Shown: positions 42,290-53,172 of the stretch, one piece after another | Position numbering within the stretch: the stretch's first letter is position 1 | Layout of the letters: every line of letters starts with the position of its first letter | Origin: Caldifarciminota bacterium | Lineage (GTDB): Bacteria; Hydrothermota; Tepidihabitantia; B3-TA06 | NCBI GenBank assembly: GCA_016934635.1 | Contig: JAFGSK010000003.1 | Span: 124,001-188,000 of the forward strand | DNA length: 64,000 bases | Direction: 5' to 3' | Translations under genes and position numbers: made by a program | The notes under the pieces: model-generated | Database searches by the model: none | What the model was told of the DNA's origin: nothing | Seen by the model: the letters and a program-made list of their open reading frames with translations, nothing else

Positions 42290-44230
42290 TTAAGGGCCAC
42301 CTACCCTTGAGGTGTTACGAAGATCGTGCGAAAACTTCGGCCAGGGGGAGGATGCAAGTCCATATGAATCACTCTTGATCGCGTAGAAGGTTTTGTCTGT
42401 AGAGCCGATTAGGATTGTTCCATCGTTTCTGATGGTTGGTGACGTTCCGATGATGTTGTCTGTTTCGAACTTCCACTTTAATGTGCCGTCTGAACGTATC
42501 GCATAGAGATAGTGATCAAAGGATGCCATGTATATAGTACCGTCTGAACCAACCGCAGGGGTAGATCTGACACGATGATCGGTTAGAAATCTCCATTTCA
42601 AGGATCCGTCAGGTTTAATCGCATACAGATAGAAATCATCTGACCCAACGTAAATTGTACCGTCCGGTCCTATTGCTGGCGATGAGTGGATTCTACCGTC
42701 GGTTTTGTACTCCCATATTACAGAGCCGTCGGCAGGATCTAATGCGTAAAGCTTCTCGTCGTATGAACCGCAGTAGACCGTTCCGTCTGATGCTATGGCA
42801 GGAGACGAGATGACCCATCCCCCTGTCTTATACGACCATATTATTTCCCCTGAATCGGGTTCCAGCGCGTAGATATTTTCATCTTCAGAACCGAAGAAGA
42901 TAGTACCGTCCGTTCCGATAGCAGGAGAAGATGTTATCTGGTTACCAACCAGAGTCCTCCAAATCCTCTTTCCGGTGGAGTCTATAGCATATAGGTAGCC
43001 GTCGCTTGTGCCGAAGTATATGTTGACGTCTGCATCTAATGCAGGAGAGCAGGAGATGGCTCCGTCGGCAGGATACTTCCAACGCAGACCCCCGGAAGGT
43101 GGTAGGGCATAAAGATACTCATCGCCTGAACCGAAGTATATCACCCCGGCCGGATCAACCGCAGGGGAGGAGTTGATTGCGAGTCCTTCGGTATCAAAGG
43201 TCCATTTCAAGGATCCATCCGGATTAAGGGCATAGAGGTTTTTGTCATCGGAGCCGAAGTAGATCGTTCCATCCGGACCTATCGCAGCCGAGGAGTTTAT
43301 CTGCTCAACGGTTTCGTGAGACCACACCACGATACCTAATTCTTCCAGGGTGGCGTTTACCGTTGCGGTTTGATCCTTCTGGACCGTAACCGTAGTATCA
43401 AAATCACCGTACCCTTCGAACCGTAGCGATACGGTGTAGTCTCCGGGCAGTAATTGTTCGAGCAGTCCAGGGGTTTTCTTGCCGGTTGTTGAATCGTTTA
43501 GGAGAATGTCTGCGCCTGAAGGTGTGGAATTGACCTGTATCTTGCCGTAGCTGGGGGTGGCTGAAATCTGAACATTGAGTACCGGAGACCAGTTTGAGGG
43601 TACTTCGTATGTATCGCGAGCCTTGTATTTGACTTCGTAGGTTCCGGTATCGGTGTAGGTTTTTTCCATACTAACCGTATCTCCACTGGGAACAAAAGAA
43701 CTCCACTCGGATTTTATTCCGTCTCCCCAGTCGAATTGAATCGAAATGCTGTCTCCGTCAGGGTCCACTGCCGAGGCTTTAAAATCCAGGGCCTGGTTGA
43801 TCAAACCCGCACTAGGACCCTTAGGTGGGTCGGTGGGATTATCAGGTGGATTGCTGGGTTGATCCACGGTTACAATTATGAGTTCGGATTCTCCCTCGTT
43901 ATCCGAGGGATCAATCGCAGTTGCCTTGATCTGGACACTACTTCCGTCTTCGAAATCGAGTGTATACCACTCATAATCTGCAGGAACTTCGGTAAAGGTA
44001 TCTACTTCTTTGTCGTCTATAATAAGGGTTACACTGACGACCGAATCGTCGTCAGTAGCGTCCACGGTTATGGTTACAGACCCGGCTACGGTTTCTCCGT
44101 TGCTTACCCCGGATATTGTGATCTCTGGTGGGGTGTTGTCTTTGTTACACGAAAGGGCCAGAAAACCTAACGTCAGGGAAATTGCGCCAATGGCCAACCC
44201 GCGCAGAACACCTTTTCTTTCTTTTTTCAT
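42290..44230 (-). CDS. Lipoprotein with Ig-like, PKD-like and PEGA domains and a PQQ-type beta propeller
   Basis: 646 residues from ATG 44230. The lipobox cysteine is in FLALSC. Then come an Ig-like domain (ITISGVSNGETVAGSVTI), a PKD-like domain (DPDGDSISIQFDWGDG) and a PEGA domain (GKIQVNSTPSGADILLND). The rest is eight or so PQQ-like repeats of the type SSPAIGPDGTIYVGSDD-LYAI-DGSLKWRF that close a propeller. It probably displays on the cell surface or outer membrane and binds proteins or glycans; no catalytic site is evident. SD GAGAGGAG. An upstream in-frame start is rejected because it would bury the signal peptide. Confidence 0.82.
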   Translation of the reverse strand: MKKERKGVLRGLAIGAISLTLGFLALSCNKDNTPPEITISGVSNGETVAGSVTITVDATDDDSVVSVTLIIDDKEVDTFTEVPADYEWYTLDFEDGSSVQIKATAIDPSDNEGESELIIVTVDQPSNPPDNPTDPPKGPSAGLINQALDFKASAVDPDGDSISIQFDWGDGIKSEWSSFVPSGDTVSMEKTYTDTGTYEVKYKARDTYEVPSNWSPVLNVQISATPSYGKIQVNSTPSGADILLNDSTTGKKTPGLLEQLLPGDYTVSLRFEGYGDFDTTVTVQKDQTATVNATLEELGIVVWSHETVEQINSSAAIGPDGTIYFGSDDKNLYALNPDGSLKWTFDTEGLAINSSPAVDPAGVIYFGSGDEYLYALPPSGGLRWKYPADGAISCSPALDADVNIYFGTSDGYLYAIDSTGKRIWRTLVGNQITSSPAIGTDGTIFFGSEDENIYALEPDSGEIIWSYKTGGWVISSPAIASDGTVYCGSYDEKLYALDPADGSVIWEYKTDGRIHSSPAIGPDGTIYVGSDDFYLYAIKPDGSLKWRFLTDHRVRSTPAVGSDGTIYMASFDHYLYAIRSDGTLKWKFETDNIIGTSPTIRNDGTILIGSTDKTFYAIKSDSYGLASSPWPKFSHDLRNTSRVGGP

Positions 44231-44431
44231 AATCACGCTCCTCTCTGGTTGATTGCTCAGTCGCAATCTTCTGCAAAATTGGATAGAATACTTCTTATCC
44301 ATTACATGTTACCGGAGATTTTACTGAAGTCAAGTCCTTGAAACCCTGTGAGCGGCAATCTATCTCGCGGCGATTAACCAACACAGATTACTGAACTATT
44401 CGCAAGGAGACATTGATTAACAAGCATCCTT

Positions 44432-47131
44432 TTAATCTAGCACCACAAATCTTGCTATTCGATTAAATTCAGGTCCCCTTACAACAACGAAATAAACGCC
44501 CCGAGTTAGGGTACCTGAAAAAAACTCTACAACATGGCTGCCCTGTTCAAGAATTCCCAGAGTCTTAGTGCCTATTCTACGTCCGATGCTATCGTAAAGA
44601 TCAAGGGTAAAACTTCCTCGACCGTTGATCGATAATCTGAGCTCGGCGGTTTGTCGGGATGTAATCAAGGTTGTCGGCATTTCCATTTCGTCACATGTGT
44701 TCACCGGCGTTTTTTCGGAAACATTCAATTCATACCCAAACCAGTTGAGGAAACGTCTCATGAGTTCATTTTGAGTGAGCAGGAGATCTGGATTGCCGCC
44801 TACTCCTTCAAAAGGAAAGGCAAGGTATATTACTTTAGCCGAATCATGCTCTGTGATTATTCCAGCCGAGTTACCGTTTGCATACAGGAAGATGGATGAT
44901 CCGTTCGAGCGCGGCGCGATACCGTCCTTTGAAGTTCCGTATCCACCACTCACCGCTATCTTTTCTTCCGGATCAGTTACAGGATTATCCGCAGCTCCCG
45001 AGAAAATCACGTCGGGTTCGGAGGCGGTTATGAATTCTGCCTGCAGCGTGTTTTGGTAGAACCCTGAGGTTCCGATGTCTTCACCCAGATTCTGACTCGA
45101 GATTATTACCTTCCCGCCTGAGGCAACGAAATCTTGCATCAGTTGAATTTCCTCGGTGTTCAGGGTGGAAGTCTCCTGCCCGGTATACCAGATTAAGACT
45201 GAGTCTCGGGATTCCGCGCTCAACAAAACACTGTTTAGTATTGAGAGATTGTCCGAGGAAGCGGTTTCGTGATCTACACCCAGGTTATCAAGTACAGTCG
45301 AGTATATTTCGGTTAAGGACTCGTCTTTGGCGTCGTTAACAACCAGTATACCCGGCCATCCGAACAAGATGGGGAAATCGAAGCGTTGGGTTAATCCTGT
45401 AGTAGTTTCGTGTAAGGTGAGCTCTGCGGTAAGATTAAGATATGCAGGTGCATCTTCTGCCACCCTGATTTCGAAAGGGTCAGATGTGTTTGAGACGGTA
45501 TCATTCTCGTCAACAAACCCGAATGAGGCTTTACAGGTGAGTAAGGTTATCGCTTGGTCCTCGATACGAAGTTCTGCCTCGATGTTCAAAGCAGTGCCCC
45601 ATATGTTTTCAAGGGTTACCACAAGGGAACCTTCTTCTCCGGGTTTGATCCTGCCGCTTGGACCGAACTGATCAGTCGAGATTAGTTTGAAATAGGGAAG
45701 ATGACGACCTACGTCCAGATTGGCGTACATTATGCCGTCTGAATCACTGATTGAAAGCACACCCACCTTGGTGTCTTCTTCAAAGTAATTTCGGCTGGTA
45801 GGGTATGGCAGGAACCCTGCAAATTCACGGCGATTGACTAGCCCAGGATATGGATCGCCTTGATCTCCCGGGCTTTCGTAGCGCTCAAGCTGAAACTTAC
45901 CGTCAGCCTGCTCTACGGCAACCTGGAAATGGTGGTCCGGGGTGTTTATCTCAGGTATGTATTCATTGTCGTTGTTTTCAGCCCAGTCGTCTACGTGATA
46001 TATTAAGAGACCATCACCGGGGAGCTTGGAATCAAAGAGGCCTATCTTTTGGCGATTTTCGCAAAGAAAGTACTCTCCGTCGGATATGTCGCCGTCGGTC
46101 CATAACTGATATACAATCGGGTGAAGTTCAACCGCAGGTAACTCCGCATCCATTTTGTAGCCGGTAATCACCACAGGCTCGACCCACCCCAGTTTATACT
46201 TACACCATGCATCGAAGTGCGCGGGTGAACGTCCGCTTCCGCTCCACGAGCCACGGGCCATAACGCTCCAATCTCCTACTCCCCAAGAATCATAATCGTA
46301 ATCGTAAAGGTCTGGTAAACCCAGGATGTGCCCGTACTCGTGAGCAAAAACCCCCATATGAATAAGGGAACCGTCGCATTTCTCTTCCGGCTGCATGGAG
46401 TAGCGTTCCAATCGGATCTTGCCGCCGTTAGCCGAATTGTCGTTGGTTTCGAATCCGGTCACAGACATATGGGACCATATCTTGCCACAACCTTCCTCGT
46501 AGCCCGGACCGGCATGGATTACGTATACCGCGTCTATTGCACCGTCGTCGTCACCGGAGTTGGGTATTCCATCCGGGCCGTCGTTGTCGTAAAGACCGAA
46601 GTCGATGTCCGGGTCGGCTGCGGCGACAGCGGCCTGAGCCATTTCTTCGGAATGGCGGAATCCTCGATTCCTCGACCAGTAATCGTCGTAACTCCCCTCA
46701 AGTCTGTACCAGGAGCGGCCTTTCTCGGATGGAGGGGCGGTTTTACCTGAAAAACTAAACTGGCCATAAGAGTTCTCGATATAGTAATCTTTCATACTGC
46801 CTGTTTTTAACACACCTTCGCTGAAAAGCAATGTGTCGTAAGCGGCTGGTGAATGATTAAGAGAGTCTGCCGGGTTGTCTTCAAAGTCAACCAGTATTGC
46901 TATGCCAGCGCCAGAGGTCCACTTATACGGATGGGCTTGCGCGTTCATCACGGTAACCGCGTATCGATTGTTAAATTCCTTCCACTCGGCGACGGCTTTC
47001 TCCAACTCGCCGGCGGCTTTCAATTCCTCAACAAAATCCGGGTGCAGAGGCGCGGGAAAAATCTGTCCGGTGAGGGTCGGACCAGCCAATAATATCTGCA
47101 TCGGAAGTATAGATAGGATTACCCTGTTCAT
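44432..47131 (-). CDS. Secreted M6-family (immune inhibitor A-like) metalloprotease with C-terminal sorting-type domain
   Basis: 899 residues. Signal peptide about 1-22. Catalytic zinc site HEYGHILGLPD (H264, E265, H268, D274) and downstream GDWSVMARGSWSG, as in M6 peptidases. A cleft-like region at about 600-780 resembles a glutamine-amidotransferase-like or other alpha/beta module (LVVNDAKDESLTEIY). The C-terminal 85 residues form a FlgD-like sorting domain (LYDSIGRRIGTKTLG..GVYFVVVRG). It should degrade extracellular protein. There is no Shine-Dalgarno; its promoter ends seven bases before the ATG. Confidence 0.85.
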   Translation of the reverse strand: MNRVILSILPMQILLAGPTLTGQIFPAPLHPDFVEELKAAGELEKAVAEWKEFNNRYAVTVMNAQAHPYKWTSGAGIAILVDFEDNPADSLNHSPAAYDTLLFSEGVLKTGSMKDYYIENSYGQFSFSGKTAPPSEKGRSWYRLEGSYDDYWSRNRGFRHSEEMAQAAVAAADPDIDFGLYDNDGPDGIPNSGDDDGAIDAVYVIHAGPGYEEGCGKIWSHMSVTGFETNDNSANGGKIRLERYSMQPEEKCDGSLIHMGVFAHEYGHILGLPDLYDYDYDSWGVGDWSVMARGSWSGSGRSPAHFDAWCKYKLGWVEPVVITGYKMDAELPAVELHPIVYQLWTDGDISDGEYFLCENRQKIGLFDSKLPGDGLLIYHVDDWAENNDNEYIPEINTPDHHFQVAVEQADGKFQLERYESPGDQGDPYPGLVNRREFAGFLPYPTSRNYFEEDTKVGVLSISDSDGIMYANLDVGRHLPYFKLISTDQFGPSGRIKPGEEGSLVVTLENIWGTALNIEAELRIEDQAITLLTCKASFGFVDENDTVSNTSDPFEIRVAEDAPAYLNLTAELTLHETTTGLTQRFDFPILFGWPGILVVNDAKDESLTEIYSTVLDNLGVDHETASSDNLSILNSVLLSAESRDSVLIWYTGQETSTLNTEEIQLMQDFVASGGKVIISSQNLGEDIGTSGFYQNTLQAEFITASEPDVIFSGAADNPVTDPEEKIAVSGGYGTSKDGIAPRSNGSSIFLYANGNSAGIITEHDSAKVIYLAFPFEGVGGNPDLLLTQNELMRRFLNWFGYELNVSEKTPVNTCDEMEMPTTLITSRQTAELRLSINGRGSFTLDLYDSIGRRIGTKTLGILEQGSHVVEFFSGTLTRGVYFVVVRGPEFNRIARFVVLD

Positions 47132-47138
47132 GAGAATA

Positions 47139-47166
47139 AGTCTAGTTAATATGTCGAGTATGTCAA
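47139..47166 (-). promoter_or_regulatory. Promoter directly before the M6 protease ATG
   Basis: Minus-strand TTGACA (47161-47166), 16-base spacer, TAGACT (47139-47144), seven bases from ATG 47131. It predicts a leaderless mRNA. Confidence 0.62.
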
Positions 47167-47320
47167 GTTCGCAATCCGCCGCGTGATCTTTACCATTAAA
47201 CCTTGATCAATCAACGTATTGTTAGGATTTGTGCAATGAAATCCCATTAGAGTTAAGAATGCCGAGAGTCTACCTAAACGTTAAATCCCAGACTCGTCTG
47301 GAACCAGAACGTGCATAGAC

Positions 47321-47353
47321 AAAAAAGGCTGACCTTACGGTCAGCCTTTTTTT
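47321..47353. terminator. Bidirectional intrinsic terminator
   Basis: AAAAAAGGCTGACC (47321-47334), TTAC loop, GGTCAGCCTTTTTTT. The stem has GC-rich pairs and runs of A and T on opposite ends, so it can work both ways. It lies 17 bases past the stop of the minus-strand PEGA gene. Confidence 0.88.
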
Positions 47354-47369
47354 GCTTTAAAATGAAATC

Positions 47370-47852
47370 TTACTTGAGTTTCAACTTGAGGGTGACGGTG
47401 GAGTCGGCAATGATGGTGAAGGTGGTATCCATATCCTTGTAGCCCTTCATCTTCAGTGTCAGTTTATGCGTACCTGCAGGAAGGGCTTCGAAAAGAACGT
47501 TGGTTTTCTTTCCGGTGTTTTCTTCGTTTATCCAAACCTCTGCGCCTTTAGGGGTTGAATTGAGCTGGAGCATTCCGGTTTTGATCTTGAACTCGGCCAT
47601 AACTGTATCGGTCTTGCCTGATTCCAAGGTAATGGTAGTATCCCAGTCATGGTAGTTTTCCATGACCAGCTTGAGCATGTGTTCGCCTGCGTCAAGTTTC
47701 GCTAACATCGTGTCGGTTTTTGCGCCGGTGGACTCTTCGTTGAGCCATATCTCGGCTCCCGCAGGGATCGAGTTGATCTGAAGCGAGGTTTGCTGGCACA
47801 CCACTAATCCCAGGATGGCAACCACGCTCAGTATCGATACTAACCTTTTCAT
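47370..47852 (-). CDS. Small lipoprotein of two PEGA domains
   Basis: 160 residues. Lipobox cysteine in LGLVVC, then two PEGA repeats (about 22-90 and 91-160) with SLQINSIPAGAEIWLNEEST and MLQLNSTPKGAEVWINEENT. PEGA modules are extracellular beta domains often near S-layer or cell-wall proteins. The whole protein is essentially these two modules. SD GAGGAGG. It is followed by a strong terminator, so it is likely a single-gene unit with promoter TTGACA-N16-TATGAT about 35 bases upstream. Confidence 0.83.
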   Translation of the reverse strand: MKRLVSILSVVAILGLVVCQQTSLQINSIPAGAEIWLNEESTGAKTDTMLAKLDAGEHMLKLVMENYHDWDTTITLESGKTDTVMAEFKIKTGMLQLNSTPKGAEVWINEENTGKKTNVLFEALPAGTHKLTLKMKGYKDMDTTFTIIADSTVTLKLKLK

Positions 47853-48040
47853 GTATACCTCCTCTGGTTAAGGGTTAGGATTTCATCATAATTAAAGACA
47901 GCGTTTTGTCAAGAGCATATCTACTGAGAGAGAATGACAAAAGTTGGAGCGTAGGCCGTCTGAGGCGTTTCGAGTGAATATCTAAGACAAGTATCGTACG
48001 CGAATGATTTTGCACCTCAGATGCTCGATCCGGAACTGAA

Positions 48041-49870
48041 TCAGAACGTGAGGGCTATCCCTGCCGAAACCTGGTCAACGTAGTCCCTGCCCCTCAGGTC
48101 GACGGTGCGTGCAGCCAGGTTGATCCCGAAATCCGCAGCATAGAAGATACTCAGCCCGAAACCGGTCACAAACCTGAGTCCGGGTGTAACGCGTACAGGA
48201 GTTACGTCCGGGGAGATTTCTCCGGTGAACTCAACGTAAGGATTCAATATCCTGTAACGGTAATCCAGGCCGATTCCCCAAGTCAAAGCCGTAGTCTCCA
48301 GATACTCGCCGCCGAGATTCGCGTACGCACTCAAGCCCTCGATCTCGCTGGAGGTAATCGATGCAAGCATCTTCACCGATCCTCCCAAGCGGGGACCTCC
48401 GAAGCTAATGCTGCGCAGCGGGATGAAAACCCTTGCATCCGTCCCCAGGCTGGCCAAGGGATTTCTAAAGAACTCGTACTTTGCGCCAATCTCCGCATCC
48501 CATAAGCCGACCACTGGTTCGAGGTCTCCGGTATCGGCAAGGTAAGTGTAGCCCATCCCGGCTGCGGCAATCACCTCCAACTTGTCAAAAGGTACCCAGG
48601 ATGAAAACGCCCTGAATACAGCGTTTTCCCAGGTGGTTATGGTCCAGTCGTTCATGTGGTCTGCGCCGTGCCGGTCTCCTGCAAACGAAAGTCCAGTGGT
48701 CCAGGTATTTCGTTTCGGTGTGCGAGAGTCTAAGACCCTTGCGAGTCCTGCGCCTCCTGAGACAACGGGCGCTGAGATTATTTCTGCAACAGGTTCAGTT
48801 TCAATGGTAGATGCAACGGAGTCCAAAGTCGTGACGTTAATCGAGTAAAGCAATGTATCCGAGACGAAGTACACGGTGCTGTCGTAAAGAATCGGATCGT
48901 AGGATATACCGGCACTGGCCTTGTATCTCCATTTGAGCTTGCCTTTGGGTGTAAGTGCGTAAAGATAGTCGTCCCAGGAGCCGAAGTAGATGTTTCCGTC
49001 AGGGGCTATGGCGGGGTTGGACTGTATCGCATCACCGGTTTGGTAGCGCCACTTGAGTTTACCCTGGGGCGTGAGTGCGTAAAGATAATCGTCCCAGGAG
49101 CCGAAGTAGATGGCGCCGTCAGAGTCCACAGCAGGGGTTGACCAGACCTTGCCTCCGGTTTGATAGCGCCATTTGAGTTCGCCTTCGGTTGAGAGCGCGT
49201 AAAGGTAACCGTCATCGGATCCGAAGTACAGGATACCCTCAGGCGTGATCTGAAGAAAGGTTCGAATCGTGTCTTCGGTTTCGTATCTCCATTTGAGTTC
49301 CCCATCAGAGGTGAGTGCGTAGAGAAATCCGTCGTGTGAGCCGAAGTACAGCGTTCCGTCGGGACCCGCGGTTGCGGCGCTTACCGTGGCATCTGCGTTG
49401 TATTTCCACCGGAGTTTACCCTCAGGTGTAAGGGAATAATAGTAATTACCGCCGCCCACGTATACGTTACCTTGTGCGTCGGTAGCCGGATAGGTGTACC
49501 AGTAATCCGAGGTTTCGTACTCCCACCTCCAAAGGAGCTTCCCCTCAGGGGAAAAGGTGTAAATGCAGGGATCGATAGTAACGTGTACGTTGCCGTCTGC
49601 GCCTATCGACGGTAAGAGTGTTCTGGTATCGGCAAGGTCTCCAGACGGCGTGTATTTCCATTTGAATTTACCCTCCAATGAGATGGCGTATAGATAGCCG
49701 TCATAGGAACCGATGTAAAGCGTGCCGTCAGGGGCTATCACCGGAGCGGTCGAGAAGTTTCCTCCGGCCTCAGCTTCGTAAGTCCATAAGACGAGCGTTG
49801 TCGCTTCGGAATCCTCTTTTGCATTAAGCAAGGCAAAAGTCAGGAACAGAGGTAGTGCTATTCTTTTCAC
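48041..49870 (-). CDS. PQQ-type beta propeller fused to a C-terminal outer-membrane barrel
   Basis: 609 residues. Signal peptide at about 1-17, then propeller repeats to about 345 (such as AIAPDGNIYFGSWDDYLYAL and KLKWRYQTG, seven or more copies). About 235 residues of amphipathic beta strands follow, ending GIALTF, whose terminal aromatic residue is the usual barrel-insertion signal. The propeller would hang from an outer-membrane anchor. No ligand is evident. Start GTG behind AAGGAGA; a TTGACT-N16-TAATAT promoter lies about 70 bases upstream. Confidence 0.75.
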   Translation of the reverse strand: MKRIALPLFLTFALLNAKEDSEATTLVLWTYEAEAGGNFSTAPVIAPDGTLYIGSYDGYLYAISLEGKFKWKYTPSGDLADTRTLLPSIGADGNVHVTIDPCIYTFSPEGKLLWRWEYETSDYWYTYPATDAQGNVYVGGGNYYYSLTPEGKLRWKYNADATVSAATAGPDGTLYFGSHDGFLYALTSDGELKWRYETEDTIRTFLQITPEGILYFGSDDGYLYALSTEGELKWRYQTGGKVWSTPAVDSDGAIYFGSWDDYLYALTPQGKLKWRYQTGDAIQSNPAIAPDGNIYFGSWDDYLYALTPKGKLKWRYKASAGISYDPILYDSTVYFVSDTLLYSINVTTLDSVASTIETEPVAEIISAPVVSGGAGLARVLDSRTPKRNTWTTGLSFAGDRHGADHMNDWTITTWENAVFRAFSSWVPFDKLEVIAAAGMGYTYLADTGDLEPVVGLWDAEIGAKYEFFRNPLASLGTDARVFIPLRSISFGGPRLGGSVKMLASITSSEIEGLSAYANLGGEYLETTALTWGIGLDYRYRILNPYVEFTGEISPDVTPVRVTPGLRFVTGFGLSIFYAADFGINLAARTVDLRGRDYVDQVSAGIALTF

Positions 49871-50035
49871 CCGGTCTCCTTCAGGTCAGCGGGCATACCG
49901 GAAAAGTTCTGCTTGCTTGAATCATTATAGATATTATCGAATATCACGCCACAGTCAAGGTAAACACGGGAGCGAAGCTTCCGAATTTGAAAAAATGCGA
50001 CTCAGCTCAGAGGTCAAAAGTGTCCTCGTGTGGAA

Positions 50036-50063
50036 TTGACAAGGCTTAAAACTCACTTAGACT
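50036..50063 (+). promoter_or_regulatory. Promoter with overlapping inverted repeat
   Basis: TTGACA (50036-50041), 16-base spacer, TAGACT (50058-50063). An inverted repeat, CTTGTTG (50062-50068) / CAACAAG (50076-50082), covers the end of the -10 box and the likely transcription start and reaches the Shine-Dalgarno, so an operator is possible. Confidence 0.5.
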
Positions 50064-50091
50064 TGTTGGAATTCTCAACAAGGAGGTTATC

Positions 50092-50604
50092 ATGACGTTT
50101 TTAGGTCTTGAGATTAAGGATTGGATTCAGATAGGCGTAATGGTTGTGCTGCTCGTTACCCTGATTATTTCAATTGTGCAAGCAAGTACACAGAACCGCC
50201 TTTTCAAAGCTCAAATCCTTAATGATGTAATTACAATGTACTGGAAGACTTATGAGCCAATATCTGAAGATGAAATGACTGAACTCCAGCGATACCCTGA
50301 GACATTTATGGCAAAAAGTATTTTCGAGAGGAAATATCAAAGTAGTAAGACAGCTATGCATGACTACTTGTATCTAGCTAAAGTATATAAGTATTTGATT
50401 TTCGCATTCGCCTTAAGAAAATATAAGCTTGCTGATCCTTTTACTACTGAAACGATAGAAACTTGGGCAGAGGTGCTTGTCAAGGATGATGTATTTCTGG
50501 ATGTACATGCGAATTGCGAGCGTTACTATTCGCTATTTGCGAACTACATTGATAAGTTGATATCCATGAGCAAAAGAAAGAAGGGGCGACCTAATAAAGG
50601 TTGA
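50092..50604 (+). CDS. Membrane-anchored orphan protein
   Basis: 170 residues. One membrane helix at about 12-30 (IQIGVMVVLLVTLIISIV), then a cytosolic helical domain with conserved-looking aromatic residues (YLYLAKVYKYLIFAFALRKY). Not recognised; similar small proteins of about this layout occur as DUF4760-like proteins, but this is only a resemblance. The gene is visibly more AT-rich than its neighbours. ATG with SD AGGAGG. A terminator follows at once. Confidence 0.6.
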   Translation: MTFLGLEIKDWIQIGVMVVLLVTLIISIVQASTQNRLFKAQILNDVITMYWKTYEPISEDEMTELQRYPETFMAKSIFERKYQSSKTAMHDYLYLAKVYKYLIFAFALRKYKLADPFTTETIETWAEVLVKDDVFLDVHANCERYYSLFANYIDKLISMSKRKKGRPNKG

Positions 50605-50610
50605 CCCCAA

Positions 50611-50640
50611 AAGGGCCGGCTTCGCCGGCCCTTCATTATT
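50611..50640 (+). terminator. Intrinsic terminator after the orphan membrane-protein gene
   Basis: GGGCCGGC (50613-50620), TTC loop, GCCGGCCC (50624-50631), then TTCATTATT. The poly-A side (CCAAAAGGG) allows weak activity in the reverse direction. Confidence 0.75.
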
Positions 50641-50719
50641 GAACTCACCATTTTGAAATTTGACTTTTACTCCGCCTGATTCTTAGGCGTCGTCGCTTCG
50701 CGTGCAATGTCGCTGAGCG

Positions 50720-52267
<1,548 letters not shown>

Positions 52268-52362
52268 TGTGCCTCCATAGATTTGATTTTTTTGAATTTG
52301 GTTGAATCATATTGAATAGGGGGGAGATGTCAAATTGGTTGGGGTTATCGAATTAAACAAAG

Positions 52363-52391
52363 TTGACATAATCCTTTTTTCATATTATGGT
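52363..52391 (+). promoter_or_regulatory. Promoter of AT-rich orphan gene
   Basis: TTGACA (52363-52368), 17-base spacer, TATGGT (52386-52391). It is followed by AAGGAG and ATG 52410. Confidence 0.6.
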
Positions 52392-52409
52392 AGAAAAAAG
52401 GAGTTAGGC

Positions 52410-52919
52410 ATGGCTTTAAGTAGAGAAGACATAGAAAGGATAGAGCTTGTTATTTTCCACTGTAGGATGCTTGAGTACTGGTTCGATCAAAAATCGAATC
52501 CAGTTTTAGAAATGGCTGGATTCGAAGACCCAATTGCACGGTTCTATCATAATTTTGCTGGACTTCACTTACTTGCTACATTATTATTGGTTGATAGAAG
52601 ACAGAGACCTATGGGTGGTTTTTTTTATAATGTCTTGGAACCTATACGGTTAGGTGATTTGTTAGAACCTATTCGTAATATTATAGATTCTCCAGTTGGT
52701 GAGACAACTTTTGGGGACTTCATAAGACATAATAGAAATAAGTTAACTGTTCATGGAGACTTAACTTTCGACTCCTTACCTCAAGAGTCTAAAGATATCC
52801 CTTTTGACAAAGATGCTGTTGAAACAATCTATGACTTGTTTGAGGAATTAGATGTTGAGGTTACTAATCTCAAGTTGAAACTTGAAGAAATACTTAAGAG
52901 TGGAAGTTCTGAAAAGTAG
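52410..52919 (+). CDS. AT-rich orphan protein
   Basis: 169 residues from ATG 52410, mostly helical, cytosolic, with no motif I recognise (begins MALSREDIERIELVIFHCRM; contains FGDFIRHNRNKLTVHGDLTF). The HNRNK segment resembles HEPN/AbiV-like or RM-accessory proteins only faintly. Base composition is clearly lower in GC than flanking pruA and SDR genes, which suggests recent acquisition. An upstream in-frame start overlaps the promoter -35 box and is rejected; AAGGAG sits six bases before the chosen ATG. Confidence 0.6.
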   Translation: MALSREDIERIELVIFHCRMLEYWFDQKSNPVLEMAGFEDPIARFYHNFAGLHLLATLLLVDRRQRPMGGFFYNVLEPIRLGDLLEPIRNIIDSPVGETTFGDFIRHNRNKLTVHGDLTFDSLPQESKDIPFDKDAVETIYDLFEELDVEVTNLKLKLEEILKSGSSEK

Positions 52920-52964
52920 GAATTTGTAGGTACTTATCTATAGGTTAGATCGTATATAATGTAG

Positions 52965-53007
52965 AGACAGGCTCTCCAGCCTGTCTGGGCACCCTGAGAG
53001 GGTGCCC
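52965..53007. repeat. Tandem hairpins, REP-like
   Basis: Two perfect 9-bp hairpins sit side by side: AGACAGGCT/AGCCTGTCT (52965-52973, 52978-52986) and GGGCACCCT/AGGGTGCCC (52987-52995, 52999-53007). A further GC-rich CGGGCGTG/CACCCG pair follows. This is typical of dispersed intergenic repeats. Confidence 0.68.
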
Positions 53008-53069
53008 CTACCTCTGCCCGACGGGCGTGTAAACACCCGACCGGGGCGCAAAAGGGTGTCCAACACTCC

Positions 53070-53133
53070 CTGTTAAGTTTTTGCGTTTCAGCAATCGGCG
53101 ACCTCAATCCTGTTAAGTTTTTGGCATTTCAGC
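53070..53133. repeat. Direct repeat of about 23 bases, two copies 40 bases apart
   Basis: Copy 1 at 53070-53092 and copy 2 at 53110-53133 share CTGTTAAGTTTTTG and TTTCAGC, differing at the middle (CG versus GCA). Copy 2 ends two bases before the -35 box of the SDR gene, so it may be a paired regulator site or part of a mobile repeat. Confidence 0.55.
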
Positions 53134-53135
53134 TC

Positions 53136-53164
53136 TTGACAGTTTGAATTCCGGTTTCTATACT
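53136..53164 (+). promoter_or_regulatory. Promoter directly before the SDR gene
   Basis: TTGACA (53136-53141), 17-base spacer, TATACT (53159-53164), eight bases before ATG 53173. It predicts a leaderless mRNA. Confidence 0.68.
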
Positions 53165-53172
53165 GACTGACT

